Assembly: GCA_900552915.1 (NCBI GenBank)
Contig: USBS01000074.1
Coordinates: 1-9,096, forward strand
Direction: 5' to 3'
DNA length: 9,096 nucleotides
DNA from: an uncultured Sutterella sp.
GTDB taxonomy: Bacteria; Pseudomonadota; Gammaproteobacteria; Burkholderiales; Burkholderiaceae_F
Shown here: piece after piece, positions 1 through 5,965 of the stretch
Position numbering within the stretch: position 1 is the stretch's first letter
How the letters are laid out: every line of letters begins with the position of its first letter
Made by a program: the position numbers and the translations under genes
The notes under the pieces: model-generated
Seen by the model: only the letters and a program-made list of their open reading frames with translations
What the model was told of the DNA's origin: nothing
Databases searched by the model: none

Positions 1-866
1 TCGTGTTGGGAGGAGGCTCGAATACGCTCTTTACGAAGGATTTCGACGGGCTTGTGCTGCGCGTTGTCGGCGGCTCGATCGAAGTGACGGACGAAAACGA
101 CGGCTTTTATTTCGTGAAGGTTTCGGCGGGCATCGTCTGGGACGATTTCGTGCGCCATGCGCTCGATCACGGTTGGTATGGGCTGGAAAACCTGGCAGCT
201 ATTCCGGGTACGGTGGGCGGCGCTGCGGTGCAAAACATCGGCGCTTACGGCGTAGAAGCGGCCGAACGCATTGTGGAAGTGGAATGCTACGATCCCGACC
301 GGCGCGCCGTGCGCGTACTTTCTGCGGGCGACTGCGACTACGGATATCGCACGAGCATTTTCAAAACCACGGAAAAAAATCTCATCGTAACGTCGGTGCT
401 CTTTGCGTTGCCTAAAACATTTGAGCCCGTCTGCGGCTACAAAGAACTCGAGGCAATCTTTAAGGACAGGGTGCCGGCCGATGCGCGCGAACTCGAGCTG
501 GCCGTGCGTGCCGTTCGCGCCAAAAAGTTGCCCGATCCCAAGGTGCTTCCCAATGCCGGGAGCTTCTTCAAAAACCCCGTCGTCACTCGCACCAAGATGC
601 AGCGGCTCCTGGAAGAGACGCCTTCGCTTGTGAGCTATCCGCTCGGAGGCGCGCGCGCCAAGCTTGCTGCAGGTTGGTTGATCGAGGCGTGCGGACTGAA
701 GGGCAAACGCATGGGCAACGCGGGCGTTTATGAGCGCCAGGCTCTGATTCTCGTCAATCACGGAGGCGCCTCGGGCAGCGAAATCAAAGCACTTGCCGAC
801 GAAGTGGCCGGCAGTGTGAAATATCGCTTCGGCGTGGAGCTCGAGCCCGAGCCCGTCATTCTATAA
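1..866 (+). CDS. murB: UDP-N-acetylmuramate dehydrogenase (MurB), 5' end outside the window
   Basis: MurB is a cytoplasmic FAD enzyme that uses NADPH to reduce UDP-GlcNAc-enolpyruvate to UDP-MurNAc in peptidoglycan precursor synthesis. The visible 287 codons begin inside the FAD-binding motif (VLGGGSN), so roughly 45 N-terminal residues lie upstream; the GTG at position 3 is an internal Val codon, not a start. Visible hallmarks in order are GLENLAAIPGTVGG, QNIGAYGVE, YGYRTSIFK (the Arg is an active-site residue), LPDPKVLPNAGSFFKNP (the Ser is the expected proton donor) and the C-terminal ELEPEP (the catalytic Glu). The Tyr-loop and domain order match E. coli-type (class I) MurB rather than the shorter Gram-positive type. 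It ends in TAA at 864-866. The next gene starts 150 bp downstream on the same strand, with hairpins between, so it is probably a separate unit. Identity is secure. Confidence 0.96.
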   Translation, partial: VLGGGSNTLFTKDFDGLVLRVVGGSIEVTDENDGFYFVKVSAGIVWDDFVRHALDHGWYGLENLAAIPGTVGGAAVQNIGAYGVEAAERIVEVECYDPDRRAVRVLSAGDCDYGYRTSIFKTTEKNLIVTSVLFALPKTFEPVCGYKELEAIFKDRVPADARELELAVRAVRAKKLPDPKVLPNAGSFFKNPVVTRTKMQRLLEETPSLVSYPLGGARAKLAAGWLIEACGLKGKRMGNAGVYERQALILVNHGGASGSEIKALADEVAGSVKYRFGVELEPEPVIL

Positions 867-891
867 AGCGTCTTCCGAAGCGAAACGCTTT
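865..891 (+). terminator. Possible terminator hairpin after murB
   Basis: A 7-bp inverted repeat (AAAGCGT at 865-871 and ACGCTTT at 885-891) begins in the murB stop codon and is followed by a short, broken T tract (TTTGTTAC). A second dyad lies just beyond it (GTGACG at 900-905 with CGTCAC at 925-930, followed by ATTTC). Either could end murB transcription. Neither has a classic long U-tail, so this is a tentative call. Confidence 0.35.
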
Positions 892-1016
892 GTTACGAAG
901 TGACGTTTTCGTGCGTTGCGCGAGCGTCACATTTCGACTCTAAGATTTTCCGCATAAACGCGGCCGCGATCCTCGCGCGGTCCGAAGATAAGAATTTGCA
1001 TCGAAAAATCTCAAGA

Positions 1017-1700
1017 ATGTCCATCAAGGCAATGTTGTCGCGGCCCGCAGGCGTTGCGCAGTACACCGTGGGCGAAGAAATCGCCAACGCGGTGACGCAC
1101 GGTGTGGCGGCGCTTCTTTCGATTGCGGGGCTGGCTGTTTTGGTTGCCTTTGCGGTGCTCTATTCGGGCTCGGCCAAGGTCGTGGCTGCCGTGAGCATTT
1201 TCGGCGCGAGCATGGTGTTTCTCTACACGGCTTCGACGCTTTATCACTCCATACCGAACCCGCGCGCCAAGAAGGTTCTGCAGTATCTCGATCACTCGAT
1301 GATCTATGTGCTGATTGCAGGTTCCTATACGCCGTTTTGTCTCATTACGCTGCAAGGCTATACGGGTATTGCTTTGCTGTGCGCCGTTTGGCTTATCGCG
1401 ATTGCGGGCATTTCGCTGCAGTCGCTGCTGCTGGCCAAAGCCGACTGGATCAATTGCCTGCTTTATCTGTCGATGGGCTGGCTGGCGGTATTCGTGATCG
1501 ATCCGCTTGTGTCGACGCTCGAAACCACGGGTTTGGCGCTGTTGGTGGCGGGCGGTCTGGCTTACACCTTCGGCGTTGTTTTCTACATTTTCGAGCGCAT
1601 TCCTTTTTCACACGCCATCTGGCACACTTTCGTCTTCGCGGGCACCACGCTGCAGTTTTTCAGCGTGCTGCTGTACGTGATTCCGGGAGTAAATGTGTGA
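1017..1700 (+). CDS. Hemolysin III / PAQR-family integral membrane protein (TrhA/YqfA-like)
   Basis: This is a 227-residue inner-membrane protein with about seven hydrophobic segments. It has the bacterial hemolysin III (PAQR superfamily) signature: GEEIANAVTHG near the N terminus, STLYH (residues 73-77), LDHSMIYVLIAGSYTPF (91-107), and the C-terminal HAIWH (199-203) followed by a final membrane segment. The Ser/His, Asp and HxxxH residues correspond to the metal site of PAQR proteins, which suggests hydrolase-type chemistry or membrane-energetics control, as proposed for TrhA. A real haemolytic role is not implied. The ATG at 1017 gives the usual length for the family. The frame is open back to a GTG at 900, but that extension is not family-like and would cover the intergenic hairpins. 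A second ATG at 1032 is the alternative start. Neither start has a strong Shine-Dalgarno. The stop overlaps the next gene by 4 nt (GTGA), so the two are probably co-translated. Confidence 0.88.
   Translation: MSIKAMLSRPAGVAQYTVGEEIANAVTHGVAALLSIAGLAVLVAFAVLYSGSAKVVAAVSIFGASMVFLYTASTLYHSIPNPRAKKVLQYLDHSMIYVLIAGSYTPFCLITLQGYTGIALLCAVWLIAIAGISLQSLLLAKADWINCLLYLSMGWLAVFVIDPLVSTLETTGLALLVAGGLAYTFGVVFYIFERIPFSHAIWHTFVFAGTTLQFFSVLLYVIPGVNV
1685..1700 (+). promoter_or_regulatory. Shine-Dalgarno and overlapping stop/start (GTGA) setting the GNAT start
   Basis: GGGAG at 1685-1689 lies 7 nt before GTG at 1697-1699, and the TGA of the hemolysin III gene occupies 1698-1700. This arrangement fixes the GNAT start and suggests termination-reinitiation coupling. 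Confidence 0.7.
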
Positions 1701-2332
1701 CAGCAACGGTAAGTGCCTGGCGCGACGAGGATTTTGAGGGTGTCGCCGGGCTTTTTGACGATCTTTGGGGCTGGGAGCTCGAAGGATCCGAACAGGAAAA
1801 GCGAGATATTTCCGATTTGTATATTGCCGGCTCGGCCTTGGCCTGCAACCGACTGCGTGTGGTGCGTGCCGACGGTGAGGTGGCCGCCTATCTCGGTTCC
1901 GTTTTCTACGAAAATCCCCCGCAGGGCGAGGGATTGGAAAATCCGCAGGCCTTTCGGCAGGCGGCTTCGGTTTTTGAAGCTCGTCTTCGGCAAACGCCGT
2001 TCGGACGCGATTCGATCGAATTCAACGATCGGATCAATGATGCCAACCGCCAACTCAAGGCCGATATGATTGCCAAGGGTTTCGTCTGGCAGGGAGAATT
2101 GAAGCTGCTGATGACCTCTCCGAGGCATCAGGGCAAAGGCTTTGCCCGAGCGCTTATCGACGAGACGCTCGAAGCGATGCGTGCGGCCGGCATCAAAAGC
2201 GTGATCCTCTACACCGACTCCCATTGCAACTGGCAGTACTACGAAAAAACGGGCTGGACGCTGGCGGCTTCGCTCGATTGGAGCTTCATGAATGAACCCA
2301 TTCGTGCGCTTGCTTACTGGAAGGCCTTGTAA
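1697..2332 (+). CDS. GNAT family N-acetyltransferase
   Basis: This is a 211-residue soluble protein with the GNAT acetyl-CoA-binding motif A: a beta strand (LKLLMTS) followed by RHQGKG at residues 143-148 (R/QxxGxG/A), then the ALIDETLEAMRAAG helix. After that come a VILYTDS strand and a CNWQYYEKTGW segment typical of motif B. The substrate cannot be read from sequence. The N-terminal half includes an insert-like stretch (about residues 72-125) between the early strands and motif A, longer than in minimal GNATs. I chose the GTG at 1697 because a GGGAG Shine-Dalgarno sits at 1685-1689 with 7-nt spacing and the start overlaps the previous stop. The frame is open further upstream, to 1337, but that part is an antisense-free shadow inside the hemolysin III gene and has no domain character. 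The 4-nt overlap indicates translational coupling. Confidence 0.87.
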   Translation: MTATVSAWRDEDFEGVAGLFDDLWGWELEGSEQEKRDISDLYIAGSALACNRLRVVRADGEVAAYLGSVFYENPPQGEGLENPQAFRQAASVFEARLRQTPFGRDSIEFNDRINDANRQLKADMIAKGFVWQGELKLLMTSPRHQGKGFARALIDETLEAMRAAGIKSVILYTDSHCNWQYYEKTGWTLAASLDWSFMNEPIRALAYWKAL

Positions 2333-2370
2333 AGCAAAAGAAAGCCCGAGAATGGAAAAGACCTCGGGCT
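2331..2370. terminator. Shared hairpin terminator between convergent genes
   Basis: An 8-bp perfect stem (AGCCCGAG at 2343-2350, CTCGGGCT at 2363-2370) with a 12-nt loop sits between the GNAT gene (+) and the lipoprotein gene (-). Read on the minus strand, the stem is followed by TTTCTTTTGCTTT, a good U-rich tail, so it mainly terminates the lipoprotein transcript. On the plus strand the tail is weak (CAAGCGCGGTTTGTT), so termination of the GNAT transcript may be partial. Confidence 0.75.
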
Positions 2371-2383
2371 CAAGCGCGGTTTG

Positions 2384-2947
2384 TTATTGTCCTTGCCGCA
2401 TTTCAAGGTAGGCCGGACCGAGAATCTGGGCGTAGCGCTCGGCTGCGTAGGTAAGTTTTTCGGGGGTATCGGCGCTTTGCAGCGAATCGGTGGCAAGCGT
2501 GCCGTCGTAGGCAAGCTGCAGGAAGTCGGCGTCGGTTGTTGCCTTTTTGCCGTCCTTCCAGACAAAGTCGTTGTAAAGACCTTTCACCGTGAAGCTCGTG
2601 TTGTCGGCGTTTACAAGGAATTCGGCACGGTACTTGATGGTCTCAAACTCAAAGAGGTGACGCATGCGCTTGATCGTTTTGGAATTGTCCAAAACGGTCT
2701 TGTTGAGTGTGAGCATATCCTGCGCGGTGCATTCGAAGCGCACGACGATCGACTGATTGTCTTTGGTTTCCGTCCATTTCTGAGAACCTTTCTTGCAGGC
2801 GGCCCAAACGTCGAGCACGTCGCCCATATTGGCGGCCGGGCTGTACTCGGGCAGTACGGTGTCGTGCACAAGTTTTGTGTTGACGGAAGAACAGGCCGCC
2901 AGCGCGCCTACGGCGGCTGCGGCACAAAGAAGCTTGATAAAACGCAT
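2384..2947 (-). CDS. Predicted lipoprotein of unknown function
   Basis: This is a 187-residue protein with a clear lipoprotein signal peptide: a basic start (MRFIK), a hydrophobic core rich in Ala, and the lipobox LAAC with the lipidated Cys at residue 19. Ser follows the Cys, so the +2 rule predicts outer-membrane sorting. The mature part (about 169 residues) starts with a Ser-rich linker, then alternates polar and hydrophobic residues in a probable alpha/beta fold (FECTAQDMLTLNKTV, IKYRAEFLVNADNTSFTVKG). It holds two further Cys (in WAACKK and FECTA) that could form a disulfide. The C-terminal third is helical. I do not recognise a named family. The start is the ATG at 2947, preceded by an AGAAGAG-type ribosome site inside the end of the upstream small gene. 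The 3-nt gap to that gene says operon. The hairpin at 2343-2370 ends it. Confidence 0.85.
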   Translation of the reverse strand: MRFIKLLCAAAAVGALAACSSVNTKLVHDTVLPEYSPAANMGDVLDVWAACKKGSQKWTETKDNQSIVVRFECTAQDMLTLNKTVLDNSKTIKRMRHLFEFETIKYRAEFLVNADNTSFTVKGLYNDFVWKDGKKATTDADFLQLAYDGTLATDSLQSADTPEKLTYAAERYAQILGPAYLEMRQGQ

Positions 2948-2950
2948 GGG

Positions 2951-3238
2951 TTACTCTTCTCGGTTGCTGTCGTCTGTGGGGGTTTTATGCATAAAAGGCA
3001 TGCATGTGGGCCAGGCGGTGAGTTCGTCGTCATTTTCGACGGTCTCAAGTGCGGCGGGACCTTCGTAGGCCGTGTTGACGGCGTAATTGAGCTTGGCGTA
3101 GGCCGTCATCACTTCGTGTTCGAGCACGCCCTGCGCTTTGCGGGGGTCTTCGCGGACAAGGCGAACGGCCTCTTCGAGCGACTCGAGTGCATCTTCCAAA
3201 GTCGCGGCAAACCATTCGGCCTGAATGCGGTCTGACAT
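2951..3238 (-). CDS. Small acidic protein of unknown function, first gene of a two-gene operon
   Basis: This is a 95-residue cytoplasmic-looking protein without signal peptide or membrane segment. The first 45 residues form a strongly helical, acidic region (WFAATLEDALESLEEAVRLV, then REDPRKAQGVLEHEV). The middle keeps helical character (AYAKLNYAVNTAYEG). The C-terminal 30 residues are acidic and probably disordered, with one Cys and several Met/Pro. I do not recognise the family. The start ATG at 3238 has a good AGGAG Shine-Dalgarno 8 nt upstream (on the minus strand). Its stop is 3 nt before the lipoprotein start, so the two are expected to be co-transcribed and probably translationally coupled. 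The ribosome site and tight spacing support this being a real gene despite its size. Confidence 0.75.
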   Translation of the reverse strand: MSDRIQAEWFAATLEDALESLEEAVRLVREDPRKAQGVLEHEVMTAYAKLNYAVNTAYEGPAALETVENDDELTAWPTCMPFMHKTPTDDSNREE

Positions 3239-3390
3239 GGGATTGGCTCCTGCAAAAAAAGTGTCGGTAGCGAGTGTACGCGGCTAAGCCTAAGCGTGCC
3301 TTACGTTAATTGTCCAATGTGCGAAAAAGGAAACTGAAAGTGAGGAGCCGGATTGCCGCTCAGTGTGCAAGGTTCGGCGAAGACCACGTC
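3239..3390. other. Intergenic region upstream of the small-protein/lipoprotein operon
   Basis: This stretch must carry the minus-strand promoter for the 3238-2384 operon. A TACACT hexamer (minus strand, 3278-3273) is a possible -10 and would give a leader of about 27 nt, but no convincing -35 lies at the right distance. No gene is visible here. Confidence 0.3.
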
Positions 3391-3454
3391 GAAAACAGAC
3401 AAAGAAAAGCCGGCTTGCCTCCGAAAACAATGAATCCGGAGGCGGCAGCCGGCT
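3391..3454 (-). terminator. Strong intrinsic terminator of the flavin reductase gene
   Basis: The arms at 3408-3423 and 3437-3454 pair as an 8-bp outer stem (AGCCGGCT), a small asymmetric internal loop, a 7-bp inner stem (GCCTCCG) and a 13-nt loop. On the minus strand the stem is followed directly by TTTCTTTGTCTGTTTTC. It sits 40 nt after the stop codon of the flavin reductase gene, exactly where its terminator is expected. Confidence 0.88.
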
Positions 3455-3493
3455 GATTTCGAGGCGGTGCGCCACCTCGAAGTCTTTCAAGAA

Positions 3494-5278
3494 TTACTTC
3501 TTGGCGTTTTTAACGGCCGAGTCGCTGGCCAGTTTGGCGCTGGTGGCAACCCAGGCGACGTTGGCGGCCGGAGCCGAGTCGTCGCCATGCACGCAGTTGG
3601 CGATTTCGCCTGCGGCATAGAGGTTGGGAATCGGCTTGCCGTTCTTATCGAGGACCTGCAGATTTTCGGAAAGCTGCACGCTGCCCATCGTTGTGGCAAA
3701 GCGAGGCTTCTGCTCGACGATGTAGTAGGGGCCCTTATCCGAAATCGCGGCCTTCATGTTGGCGGGTTTGCGTCCGAAATCGGCATCCTTGCCGGCCTTC
3801 ACGAAACCGTTGTAGCGCTTGACGGTGGCAACCAGGTTTTCAGGGTTGATGCCGGCAATCTTTGCTGCGGCCTCAAGCGTGTCGGCGTGTGCAAAGAGCG
3901 GCGTTCCCTTGCCGTTTTCAGCGAGCCACTTGTCGACTTCGGCGGCGCTTACGCCGTTATTCTTGATGCCTTCGCGGAAGGTTTTGAAGGTAGCGTCGTC
4001 CAAAACGAGGTAGAGCTGTCCGCCCGGTGCTTTGGCCTGAGCCGCAATGATCGAGGGCCCCGTGCCTTTTTCGTCAACCACACGCTTGCCGTTCTTGTCG
4101 ACCATGATGGCTCCGAGCGAAAGTGCACGTGCGTTGCCGGTAAGCGTCGACTTGGCGATGCCCGGGGCGACTTCAAGGCCGTTGTAGTAGATCTTTGCGT
4201 ATTGCATCAGCTGCATGCCGGCACCGGCCTTCATGGCCATCTGGTGTCCATCGCCGGTCGAGGAAACGGGCCCGTAGTAGAGCTTGTTTTGCAGCGGGCC
4301 GCCGAGCATATCGCGGTTGGCGCCGTAGCCGCCGGTTGCCAGGATCACGGATTTGGCCTTGACGGTGTAGAGCGTACCGTTGCCTTCGGCCTTGACGCCC
4401 GTGACGACGCCGTTTTCAACGATCAGTTCCTTAGCGCGGGTTCCCAAAAGAATCTGAGCATCGGTCTTGGCGACCATTTCCCGCAGACTTTGAGCGTATC
4501 CCGGGCAGCCACCCTGCAGCAGGAGCAGTCTCGGAACCTGGAATTCCGCACGGCTCTGCACGCCGCCCTTAGTGACGAGCTTCACGCCTTTGCCGACGAG
4601 CCAGTCGACGGTCGGGCCGACATTTTGGGCGTAGACATTGAGAATCTTCTTGTTGTTGAGGTTCTTGCCGTTCTTGAGCATGTCCGCGACGAATTTCTCG
4701 CTCGAGTCATTCGTCACGCCCAAATCCTTTTGCAGTTTGGAGCCTTCGATGAGCATGCCGCCGGCGCAAATCGAGGAGGCGCCGCCCAAGAATTCCATCT
4801 TCTCGAGCAGAATCACTTTGGCGCCCTGATCCGTTGCGTTGATGGCGGAAATCATGCCGGCCCCGCCGCCGCCCAGAATCAGAACGTCGGTGGTGAGCGT
4901 TTCATTCTTGAGAGCTACCTTTTGTGCGGGTTTCTTGTTCCAAGCCTTCAGATCGAGTCCGGCTTGGGAGATCGCTTCGCGAGCAGCATTTTTGACTGCG
5001 TTGCTGGTTGCGGTTGCGCCCGAAACACCGTCGACGGCCAGACTTTGCGCCTCAAGGATGCGTTGAGCGACCTTGGGAGCAGCGGCCGCACCGATGCCGA
5101 CGGTTTCCTTGTTCGCGCCGACTTCTATTTTGGTGACCTTGCCCTTTTGAACCGTCACGGTCACGGGCACCGGACCGACTTGGCCTTGTGCTGCGGCCGT
5201 GTAGGTGCCGTCAGCGGCAAAGGAGGCAACGGAAAAGACCGACGCGACGGCGGCGGCCAGAAGCTGTTTCCTCAACAT
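3494..5278 (-). CDS. Periplasmic FMN/FAD flavoprotein reductase (fumarate/urocanate reductase family), substrate unknown
   Basis: This is a 594-residue exported two-domain reductase. Residues 1-21 are a Sec signal peptide (cleavage after SFA). Residues about 25-105 are an FMN-binding domain (as in NqrC/RnfG) with the flavinylation motif DGVSGAT; Thr89 is the expected covalent FMN site, modified by an ApbE-type transferase. From about 130 to the end is an FAD_binding_2 domain: the dinucleotide motif LILGGGGAG (133-141), E159, LGGASSICAGG, ILATGGYG (312-319), STGDGH (340-345) and the closing YAAGEIANCVHGDD (554-567). No CxxCH haem motif is present, so electrons must come from a separate donor. 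Family members reduce enoates as respiratory acceptors. Two positions that bind the substrate carboxylate in flavocytochrome c3 are changed: His504 aligns with Thr529, and the Arg of GANRLGG falls in GDDSAPAAN, which has no Arg. Arg384 may be the proton donor. The start at 5278 is set by AGGAGAG and the signal peptide. Confidence 0.9.
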   Translation of the reverse strand: MLRKQLLAAAVASVFSVASFAADGTYTAAAQGQVGPVPVTVTVQKGKVTKIEVGANKETVGIGAAAAPKVAQRILEAQSLAVDGVSGATATSNAVKNAAREAISQAGLDLKAWNKKPAQKVALKNETLTTDVLILGGGGAGMISAINATDQGAKVILLEKMEFLGGASSICAGGMLIEGSKLQKDLGVTNDSSEKFVADMLKNGKNLNNKKILNVYAQNVGPTVDWLVGKGVKLVTKGGVQSRAEFQVPRLLLLQGGCPGYAQSLREMVAKTDAQILLGTRAKELIVENGVVTGVKAEGNGTLYTVKAKSVILATGGYGANRDMLGGPLQNKLYYGPVSSTGDGHQMAMKAGAGMQLMQYAKIYYNGLEVAPGIAKSTLTGNARALSLGAIMVDKNGKRVVDEKGTGPSIIAAQAKAPGGQLYLVLDDATFKTFREGIKNNGVSAAEVDKWLAENGKGTPLFAHADTLEAAAKIAGINPENLVATVKRYNGFVKAGKDADFGRKPANMKAAISDKGPYYIVEQKPRFATTMGSVQLSENLQVLDKNGKPIPNLYAAGEIANCVHGDDSAPAANVAWVATSAKLASDSAVKNAKK

Positions 5279-5399
5279 GAGCTCTCTCCTCTCGATTATG
5301 TATAAAACATGGTGTTCAGCGTGATGCCGACCTGTTCGTTTTGCACTCAAATGGCGGTGCTTGCCAGAGGAGAAAAGTCGCGGCGGTCCGTGTCGAGCG
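5279..5399. other. Short intergenic region upstream of the flavin reductase gene
   Basis: These 121 bp separate the DUF486 gene from the flavin reductase gene, both on the minus strand. An AT-rich patch (TTTTATACATAAT on the minus strand, about 5308-5295) contains TATA-like hexamers close to the ribosome site, but no good -35 is evident. There is no terminator-like hairpin after DUF486, so read-through from DUF486 is possible. Confidence 0.3.
5284..5290 (-). promoter_or_regulatory. Shine-Dalgarno fixing the flavin reductase start
   Basis: AGGAGAG on the minus strand lies 5 nt before ATG 5278-5276. The frame stays open to 5350, but this site plus the signal peptide directly after 5278 show that the extra 24 residues are not translated. 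Confidence 0.8.
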
Positions 5400-5777
5400 C
5401 TATTTGTAGAAAACGAAGAAAACGGCTCCCACGAGGCAAACGAAGGCCGCGAGGTGGTTCCAGCCGAAATGGTTGTTGAACACTACGATCGAAAAGAGCG
5501 CAAAGACGGTGAGCGTGATGCATTCCTGGATGATTTTGAGCTGCACCAAATTGAAGGGTCCTCCGTTGCCTTCAAAACCGATGCGGTTGGCGGGCACCAT
5601 GAAGCTGTACTCAAGCAGGGCGATGCCCCAGGAAAACAGCACGACGGTGTAGATCGGCCAGGCGCTGAAGTTGATGACCTTCATGGTCTGCAGCTTGAGG
5701 TGCAGATACCAGGCACAGGTCATGAAGATGTTGGAAACGCAGAGAAGTCCGACGGCCAGCAGTCCTTTGCTCAGCAT
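5400..5777 (-). CDS. DUF486 family small membrane protein (DMT-like)
   Basis: This is a 125-residue inner-membrane protein with four predicted hydrophobic segments, at about residues 4-26, 38-58, 82-101 and 106-124. The central sequence SWGIALLEYSFMVPANRIG followed by LVQLKIIQECITL is the diagnostic core of DUF486, often annotated as DMT (drug/metabolite transporter) superfamily. The length is typical, so it is complete. No transported substrate is established for the family. The start ATG at 5777 has a GAGG Shine-Dalgarno about 6 nt upstream. It lies upstream of the flavin reductase gene in the same orientation with a 121-bp gap; a functional link is possible but not shown. It is divergent from aroC. 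Confidence 0.9.
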   Translation of the reverse strand: MLSKGLLAVGLLCVSNIFMTCAWYLHLKLQTMKVINFSAWPIYTVVLFSWGIALLEYSFMVPANRIGFEGNGGPFNLVQLKIIQECITLTVFALFSIVVFNNHFGWNHLAAFVCLVGAVFFVFYK

Positions 5778-5965
5778 GAAAAACCTCGGGAAAAAGAAAG
5801 CGAATCGAAATGGCGGATGCGGTGTATCCGCAGAAGCAGCGCGATTTTAGGCGCAAAGAGGTAAAGCTGCCTCGGCAAAAAGCAGGCGGATAGTCCGAAG
5901 TCCGGCGACTTTTGCGCTAAATTGCCAAAAAAGACCTAAACAACCACTCCCGGAAAGCCATTGTC
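5778..5965. promoter_or_regulatory. Divergent intergenic region between DUF486 and aroC
   Basis: These 188 bp must hold promoters for both genes. For DUF486 the minus strand has TAAAAT (5849-5844), a good -10 hexamer without a clear -35. For aroC the plus strand has TTGCGC (5912-5917), 17 nt, then CCTAAA (5935-5940), a weak match. A small inverted repeat (GCGGAT 5813-5818, ATCCGC 5826-5831) lies in the DUF486 leader, and a third GCGGAT copy is at 5886-5891. GGAAAG at 5952-5957 is the likely aroC ribosome site. These promoter assignments are by eye and tentative. Confidence 0.35.

Noticed and set aside
1337..1696. A 120-codon N-terminal extension of the GNAT frame inside the hemolysin III gene
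   Set aside because: Its sequence is low-quality, out-of-frame translation of a conserved membrane protein; a GTG start with a ribosome site exists at 1697.
2381..3235. A 284-codon plus-strand open frame covering both genes of the small-protein/lipoprotein operon
   Set aside because: The minus strand has a lipobox, a good Shine-Dalgarno and tight operon spacing; the plus-strand product looks like an antisense artefact without domains.
3494..5278. Calling the flavoprotein a fumarate reductase or a flavocytochrome c
   Set aside because: No haem motif is present and the carboxylate-binding His and Arg are absent, so either name would overstate what the sequence supports.
3467..5305. A 612-codon open frame on the plus strand, antisense to almost the whole flavin reductase gene
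   Set aside because: It mirrors the codon structure of the minus-strand gene, has no family character, and the minus-strand product has a signal peptide, domains and a terminator. It is a compositional shadow.
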